From Maniola hyperantus (taxonomy: Eukaryota > Arthropoda > Insecta > Lepidoptera > Nymphalidae): 64,000 bases of DNA. A program made the translations under genes and the position numbers. The notes beneath the pieces were generated by a model that was not told the origin of the DNA, did no database searches, and saw only the letters and a program-made list of their open reading frames with translations. Location: positions 8,246,001 to 8,310,000 of the forward strand of contig NC_048538.1 in NCBI RefSeq assembly GCF_902806685.2, given 5' to 3'. Below, piece after piece: positions 15,501 to 24,500 of the stretch (position 1 is the stretch's first letter; each line of letters begins with the position of its first letter).

Positions 15501-18500
15501 GACTGTCGATCAAACAGTTAACGCGTTAGCAGTGCCATCTAAATGACAATCTAAGAAGAATAGTTTTTGCTATGCGTTCTTAGATACCGCTATTGATAAA
15601 TCATCACTCGCTGACTGACTGACTGACTAATCACGAAATCTCAGGAACTATAAAGCCTACAAACTTGAAATTTGGAAGGTTGGTTCTTTCTAGGACGTAG
15701 GTATCAGTTAAGAAACGGTTTTGAAAAATTCCTAAGGGTGTAAAGGGGGGGGGGGGGGGGGGTTTGTCGAAGGTTGTATGAAAGTCCTATGTTTATGAAG
15801 TTAGAGACATGAAAATCGACATTTAGATTATTAGCTTTAAATAATAAAAATCTGTATAGTTCAATTTCGGAAATTCCCCACTTAAGGGTGGTAAAATAGG
15901 GGGGAAAAGTTTTTATAGAAAAGTTTTAACTATTGTTATTTTTACTTGACATTTGCAACGTGGGATCTTTCTAGGGGGTAGGTCTGAATAAGAAAGGATC
16001 TATCTAAATTCTCCCCCTAAGGGGGTGAAATGGGGGTTGAAAAGTTTTTTATTTATTTATTCGTTATAGGCGCCTCGTGGCCTAAGATGGGACGCGTTTG
16101 CCTAGAAGGTACCTATTCACTCTTGTTTTAAAGATACTCGGATTATAATTGACAGAAAACACTGATCTTGGAAGAGTGTTCCAGACCTTAGCCATGCGTA
16201 TGAGGAATGATGACGCAAAGTGTTTCGTACGCGAAGATGGAATGTTGACGACATAGGGGTGGAAACTCGCCCGGAGTCTTGCGGTACGGTGGTAGAAAGG
16301 TGAGGGAGGGACAAAGTCGAACAGCTCCTGAGCACACTCTCCGAAATATGTCCTGTAAAATACCGATAGGCCGGCATACGAAATACGGCATATGAGTTAT
16401 ACGAAAATCCTATGTTTTTGAGTTAGAGATATGAAAATTGGCATTTAGGTATTCTGGGTTCCGTGCCTTAAGGTGAGACTGAGTGAGTAGGTAAGTGAGG
16501 TCTTTTGCAGCGGGAAAATTTCAGATCTCATGAGAAACCAGAAATTTTACGTGGACGAAGTCGCGGGCAACTGCTAGTAATATAAATGCGAAAGTGTGTC
16601 TGTATGTCTGTCTGTCTGCTAAGTTTCACGGCCCAACCGCTGAACTGATTTTAATGAAATTTGGTGCAAACTTGGGCTAGATCCCGAGGAAGGGCATAGG
16701 CTACTTTTTATCCTGGAAAATCGAAGAGTTCCTAGAGGATTTAAAAAAACTGAAATCCACGCAGGTGAAGCCGCGGGCATCCTCTAGTTGTAGTATAAAA
16801 GTTACAGGCAAAAGTCGCAATGGCCCCGCCGACGGAATAGCCCCGCATCATCTTACTTTATTTAGGCATTCTACATACATTTCCTAAACTGCAACCGGAA
16901 ATGTGTTAAATTCAGGATGCAAAATCGATCAAGTGCGAGTCGGACTCACGCACGAATTAAAAATTCTTCCGATGAACAAGGTAAGTACCTATATAGGCAC
17001 TCATTTTTAACGTTCCGTACCTCGAAAGGAAGAAATGACCCCTTATAATATTATGATCACTTCTTTGTCTGCCTGTCTGTCTGTCTTGTCTATCAAGACA
17101 AGGGAATCTAGACTTGTAGGGTACTTCCCGTTGAACTAGAATCATGATTAGCAGCTAGGCAGGTCTTATAGAAGAAGTAAAGAAAAAAATCCGAAAACCG
17201 CGACTTTGTGGCTACATCACAAATAACTCAAAATTTAAAAAACCCCCGACACAAAAACCTCTATAAGAAAACTAGAAAAGAGCTGACTTCAACTTTCAAA
17301 CGGCTGAACCGATTTTCTTCGATTATAGCTAAGAACGCTCTCCTTTCAAACAAAAAAAAAACCAAATTAAAATCTGTTTATTCGTTTAGGAGCTACGATG
17401 CCGATACACAGATACACACGTCAAACTTATAACACCTCTCTTTTTGGGTCGGTGGTTAAAAATTAATATAAAATTAGCTTATGCTCGCGACCGTCCGCGT
17501 GGACTACACAAATTTCAAACCCCTATTTCACTCCCTTAGGGGTTGAATTTTCAAAAATCCTTTCTTAGCGGATGCCTACGTCATAATAGGATATCTGCAT
17601 GCCAAATTTCAGCCCGTCCCGTCCAGTAGTTTGAGCTGTGCGTTGATAGATCAGTCAGTCAGTCAGTCACCTTTTCCTTTTATATATTTAGATGACCTTC
17701 AACAGCAGCGGGATCTTCTCCGTTTGACTTAGGTCAATATGGGGGTACGGGCCTCGAGGCATGGCCTCCTTGCCCGGGTGTGGAGCGGGGAAGTGTGTTA
17801 AGGAAGTGGAAGAACGTGTCAAGACTCAAGAACAAATAATTAGTTTACTAAATCAAATGTAGATGGCGCCACCCGTCATTAACTTGCAGTATTGCACATA
17901 AAAGTGTTATATTATCTTGTACGATGGTACAGAACCCGTCGCGTGCGTCCGACTCGCACATGATCGGTTTTAAGAAAACGCAAACACTTAAATATAATAC
18001 TCAATCGCGCCAATTCTACCACGTACTGACATGTTTTATTTTCAAAATTTTTGAAAAGGAATATGCTTTAAATAACACCTAATCTATATGATAGTTTTCG
18101 CTTGACCCATTACGCACGGTCGACTAGTCACCCAGCAATCAAAGTCCTAATTTAAGTGCCAAAAGGGTACCTAGATGTGGTGAAAGTTAAGTACTTATTA
18201 ATTTTAGAACCGTGATAATAACCGGGACCGATGGCGACGGCTTAACGTGCTCTCCGAGGCACGGATTAAATGTAAAGACCAAATTGGACCTCTAAAGTCG
18301 GTTACCCATCCTACTGACTTGGCCCCATGTATAGTAGAGTAGGTACCTACTACTCCTTTACAATTCTTGGAGTATTTTTTTTGGTTTGTCGGAAAAATCT
18401 AAAAAAACTATTTATGTTTAGGTACTAATTAGGACCTAAATCTCTGCGAAAAAATTAATTCATTATGACGCCTTTAACTGAGAAAAACTGACATGGTCCT

Positions 18501-21500
18501 ATTCCCATACAAAACTGATTTTGGGTATAACTTTTTTTTGTGTATCGAAAAAATCAAAAAAAAAGTATTCATATTTAGGTACTGATTAGGTACTAAATCT
18601 TTGCGTAAAAATTAATTCATTATAACGCCTTTAACTGAGAAAAACTGACTTGGTCCTATTCCCATACAAAACTGATTTTGGGTATAACTTTTTTTTTGTG
18701 TATCAAATAAATAAAAAAAAGTGTTTATGTTTAAGTACTAACTAGGTACTAAATCCTTACGATAAAACATATTAACTTTAACGCCGCCAACTTAGTAAAA
18801 CCGACTTGGTCCAGCCATCCTGACGGTCAGAATGGCTGACCACTTTGATTATAAAATTTCTCCCTATTTATCGAGGTACTAATTATTTGATTGCAGGTAC
18901 CAAATAGTACTAAATAGGTACTAAATCCTAGCATGGCTTAAACTTCCAAATTCTGTGGTGGTCCAGCCATCCTGACGTTCACAAAAGACAGGTCCCACGG
19001 AAAGCGAACAAAATCGCGGGCAACAGCTAGTTTGTAAATAAAAATCATGAACATTTACTTTTAACTGTTGTTAACTAGAGGAAAATACCTCTTATAATTA
19101 AGTTCACCTTTATAGATTCTATTTTTTTAAATGCAATAAAGAGTTTAAAAACATTAATTTAGTTTTTACTTCTATCGGCACTCCGAGCACTGTCAGTGAC
19201 GTGACCTTGACGTATTTACCAAGTTTTTTAAAAGTTTCCACTCCAAGGAGTAACAAATGTAAATATACAAAAACATAAATGGTTGGGCACTATAAAAATG
19301 GCTTAGCTATCCAAAATCAAAAGAAGCTATAAAGAGAAACTCGTTTGACAAAGACCAACCAAAACTCACTGCTAGGCTGGCACACAATGGTAAGGTTTAG
19401 ATAAAGGATTCTGCAACAGTGCCTATTCTGCGTCACGCAGATGATGATGATGATGGCATGGAAGATGGCATGTGACTCACAAAATCTAAATACATAATCA
19501 AAATTTTCAGTAGATTAAATACTTACCTGCTTCATATCTCATATTGGAGCCTGCAATATTTAATTCCACATGCAGACATGACCTATCACCACCTTTGTGC
19601 AATTCTCTGTTCACTATGATTTGTGCAAGGAATGGATTCTTAGCATCATAAGGCCTGAAAAATGTATTTTATATAAGTATCAAGAATTCATACAAGTTGC
19701 AAGATTGCAAAATGAGTTCTGTTTTAAATACAGCACGTATTTAAAACAGAACTCATTTTGCAATCATTTCTTAGGGTTGAATATGTCATAAATAATAGTA
19801 ATAACAATAAAATGCAGGACATAATGCAATAAAAACATTAAAGGTGCATTCAAATTAGCTGCATTGTATTCCAGGACATCTTGTAAGATGCTTTGTACAT
19901 ATTTATTAATTTATTTTTTATTCACATGGATAATAGATATTGGGGCCGATTCTCTAGTACACAATCTCTAAACTAAACTAAATTAACAGGTCTAAATCTA
20001 GTGCCATCCTTTTCCGCAAGCAACATTATGAAAGGGATAGCAACAGATTTAGGCGTGACATTTTAGTTTAGTTTAGAGATTGTGTACAATGGAATTAGCC
20101 ACATTGGCGCCGATTGTTTTCTTTCTCGAAACTAAATTTAGAGTATCTGGATCTTTTTCTTTTTAATATTGCTTAAAAAGGAGACATTGTTCCTTGGGAT
20201 ATAGGTTTTTGAAATCCCGTGAGAACTCTTTGATTTTTCGAGATAAAAATTAGCTTATGTGTTAATCCAGGATATAGTCTTATCACCATTCTAATTTTCA
20301 GTCAAATCTGTCCAGTAATTTTTCCGTGAAAGAGTGACAAATATAGACACATACAGACAAACTTTCGCCTTTATAATATTAGTGTGATTATTTATATTCT
20401 CATTAATTGTTGTGTTGTAAGTACTAGATTAATGGACCAATATGAAAATACTTTTACTTTTATTATAGCTCCATTGATGTTTAAATGCGGGGTGGGGTAC
20501 TTTTGCAAATTAAGAAGAAAATTACTTTTTCGACTATTTAAATCTATCTCAGAAACGGCGACTTTTAAGTGAAAAAGTGCAAAGACAATTTTTATAGATA
20601 ATTGCATGATCTAAAATTTGGTCAAACATATTTTTATGATAAAACTTACTGTTTGGCTGCAAAATGCAAAAACCCATATTTGTGAACTTTGACATTGAAT
20701 ATCTTTTTTTGCCAATGTTGGATTGATGGGGACTTTTTACATTTCATTTATGGTGTCCCAAACATTCATAGAACTTTTACAGCTCTATGCAAAAATTAAC
20801 CCCTATTTTTTGTGCTTATTGGACTATTGCCAATAATTGCAAATAGTAGGACAATTAGTAAGACCACAAGGAAACAGCCCTTGCGACTGGCAGCTAAAGT
20901 CACAAAAGTTTCCCAGTTTTAAATTAAATTTAAACCTGTCTGTCCTTTCATATTACATTAGCAAGAAAAGGATGTGAATACTCTAAAATTAAGTTGTGGT
21001 CAGAATCAGCACCAATGTGGATCTATTTTATCAAGCAGAAAGCAGTCTGACATAATATGGAAATGTTAGGGGATATATCAATACCGACAAGATAGAGAAA
21101 CACACACCTCTAACTTTTCGGCGTTATGTGCATTTTAAGCAATTATGTATCACTTGCTTTAGGAAAACATCTTGAGGAAACCTACATGCCTGAGAGTTCT
21201 CCATAATGTTCTCAAAGGGATGCGAAGTCTGCCAATCCGCACTTGGCTAACATGGTAGAGTTTGGTTCTCATCCTAAGAGGAGACACATAATGCTCATTG
21301 CTCAGTAGTGAGTTGGCGATAGGTTGATGATGATTATGAGAGAAAATGAACTTACGGACGTTGATTCTGCAAGGAATGTAGCCTGGCAATCTCTCCTGTG
21401 AATATCTCATGTGGTTTGAAGTCCTCAGGAGCATGAGTCACTAATCGGAACTGCCGAGTCAGCTCTTCCTCTCCTGTGCTCTCAATGTTGTACTTTTCAC

Positions 21501-24500
21501 AAACTGATGGCCAAAACTTATCTTTCCATGTTATGAAATCATCTTCAATGCTGTAAAGTAAATAATATATAGAAACTTACAAAATATTCTCAAGTTGGTA
21601 TGTCTAGTAAAATTTCATTTGCTAGAGGTAAGTGGCAAAGACATGGCATGAATATTGCTCTCTTTTTCTACAAAACATTGTGACAAGGATGGCTCGGCTC
21701 TGCGTTAAGACCTGTCAACCTAGTTTAATAAAATGAAACCTTACATTTTAATTTCTAAGTTCAGTTAAAACTAGTTACATTATTTTATAGTGACATTTTG
21801 CTTATAATGACCTAAACATAGGTTCCACCTTTTGTAACATGAAGTAAGTCTTTTTCTTAACAGCAGTTATTAAAACTAATGGTTTTAGCAAATAAATAAT
21901 CTGGATTGATGTTACTAAAACAGATTTTGACTGTCATATAAATATAAAGTATGTTAAGTAACTGGAAAATTCTTCTTCAATATAATATCCATAAGAAATA
22001 GTTAAAAACAAGGATTTGGCATTTGCTTCACACATACTTAGCATCGTCATCTCCCAACCCCAGCTCGTACACTCTAGTGGCTCCCAACTCTTCAAGGCGT
22101 TTGTCAACATAAATAGCCACTGCATTGTAATGCTCATAAGTTTTATTTCCAAGTCCAAACACCTGAAAAAAGATTAAGGTAATGAAGACCTAAACCCCCC
22201 GCTTATGAACAGAGGAACTACAATAACTAAAAACAACCAGAATAATAATTATTGTTAGTGAATATGAACCTATTCTAATTTACTTTAAATAAATAAAGTT
22301 TTTACTTATTCCTTTACTTAATAATTTTAACATTGAAAGCAAGACCTGCAACAGAGGTTAGAAAAAATTTTCAATTACCAAGTGTAGAGTTTTCGTACCA
22401 TGTATCTTAATTTTAGTAGTGGCGATAAAATTTGATTTCTAAATTTAATTTTGGTGACATAACGTGGTAAAATTCGTATAGATTTTGTTACTACATTTAT
22501 AAACATTTTAATATCATAATATCACCTGACGTGATTGCACACTATATTATATGAACGAACTCAGACATTTTAGTTACATAACAAGAACAAAATAATATTG
22601 CAGGTGTTCATTCACACTTATTTCATTTATTTGTCCCTATATCCCCCGGTTTAAATTATACAATGATTTCTCTCTGATTTTGTTTTGACATTTTTTGATA
22701 TTTTCCTTGTCATTGTCTTAAAGATTCGTGGTCATTGATCATAGACCTATCATAGACCATAGCATAATCCTACTCTATGGACCATAGTCCAGTGGATGCC
22801 GATGTTTTAACTGCCATTACTACTCTGGCTACTAGCCCTTACATAACGCGTACAAAGTTATAAAAGATTATTGTATTTTGAAATTAAGAATAAAATAATT
22901 AGGTTTTGTACACATTATAAATTGTATTGATAGTTTCAAAAAGAAAAATAAAGGTAATTTTTCGTACTCTGAATTTTATTTTAATTTTTAATATATTTTA
23001 TTAAAATGAATTATATGAAAAACACATTACATTTGAAGCCGTAAGGCTTATACTATTCTATATTAGTACAAAATTTCACAGTATAATCTTTTATAATAAA
23101 AAAGTTATCGATTTTTGATCCGAAACAGACCTCGATTTTTCACAGTGCAATGTGCAAGTCATATATCCTACTACGTATTAAATACGGTTTTGTACAATAC
23201 TGCGCAGTCATACGCCTCATGTTCAGATGGTGGTGACTACTGACTATTATCGGGGTACTGGTGACGCCTTGCACAGCCACCGCGCGGGTGACGTGCGGGG
23301 CGTTCCTCCGCCTCATACCCCGATTGCCATCTCGACCTATCGCTTATACTGTCGTGTAGGTATACTGGCGCGGTGTTTATTACGCATGACACCTACAAGC
23401 ATGTTTCAAAACATGGATGCCTGAATAAAAAAAAAAAAAAAACTTTTTTATTCGAATAAACTTTTACAAGTACTTTCGAATAGTCGGATGCATCTACCAC
23501 TGGTTCGGAATGCCTTTCCTACCGAGAAGAACCAGCAAGAAACTCGGCGGTTGCTCTTTTCAAATATTTGATATAGGTACAAAATTATGCCATGTATAAA
23601 ATAGTATTTGCAGTCTTGTGCGTCGCCAGAACGACCTGCAGGTCAAATCCACGCTCTTTTATCATTTAGATAATCTTCAATTGTGTAATATGCTTTTTTC
23701 AGGAGCATATTTTTAAAAGATTTTTTAAACTTGTGAAAAAGGTAAGTCCAAAATAGTTTGTGGGATTTTATTATAAAAGGTAATACCCATACCCACAAAT
23801 GACTTTTGGACTTTCCTGAGGCGGAAGGTAGGAGCTGCAAGTTTGTCTCTGTTTCTAGTTAGCCTATTGTGTAGATCACCAATTTTCTTGTAACTAAGAA
23901 TATTTTGTCTTACAAAAATTATGTTATTATAAATATATTGAGAGGCTACAATAAGGATATCAATTTCCTTAAATTTCTCTCGAAGGGAATCGCGTGGTCT
24001 TAAGTTATAAATTGCGCGTATTGCCCTTTTTTGTAATACAAAAATTCTCCCAATATCTGCCGCTTTACCCCATATTAAGATTCCATAAGACATAATACTA
24101 TAGAAGTAAGCAAAATATACTATCTTTGCGGTTTCCACGTCAGTTAACTGCCGAATCTTTCTAACAGCGTAAGCGGCAGAGCTCAATTTGCTAGCAAGAG
24201 TTCATATATGGGTGCCCCATTGAAGCTTCGCATCTAAGGAATTACCTGTCTAGAAGTCGTTGCTGAAGAGTTTGAACCATTAATTAAACGTGTTTCGCGT
24301 CAAAACGGCCACGTGTGATAATATGTGACGTCACAAACAACCAATTTAAATATTATATCTATACACCTACTTATGCAGCAAATTAACATTACCATATTTT
24401 ATCATTCTCTACATATAGTAGTCATAGTACATCAATACTACACTTGGTTGTGAAATCACACAAAGGTCTCATAAGTAGCTGTTATGTTCTGATAATTTGT

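Larger units (their letters stand above)
13496..18309. other. Core of foldback-like element, no gene seen
   Basis: No credible coding sequence apart from a LINE fragment. The phrase ATGCGGGGCTATTC at about 13942 recurs inverted at about 16838, and GGGGCTATT-like words occur between (near 14160 and 15253). This hints at an older element of about 2.9 kb inside, without a clear target duplication. Other repeats listed separately. Confidence 0.4.
12673..18982. mobile_element. Foldback-like DNA element with long tandem-repeat inverted arms
   Basis: 6310 bp between two copies of the 8-bp duplication AAAAGACA (12665-12672 and 18983-18990). The ends are inverted: left GTGAACGTCAGGATGGCTGG, right the reverse complement ending in GACGTTCAC. 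Homology continues inward for about 820 bp on the left and 670 bp on the right. The arms contain a tandem unit of about 158 bp, three good copies on the left and two on the right. The core (about 13500-18310) has no recognisable transposase and holds later or captured repeats. The flanks join into another lepidopteran repeat, so the element is nested. Long arms built of tandem repeats resemble Foldback/Galileo elements; an 8-bp duplication fits hAT or P types. The superfamily is unknown. Confidence 0.85.

Noticed and set aside
12673..18982. Simple inverted duplication by local rearrangement
   Set aside because: The 8-bp flanking duplication and clean restoration of the interrupted repeat favour transposition.
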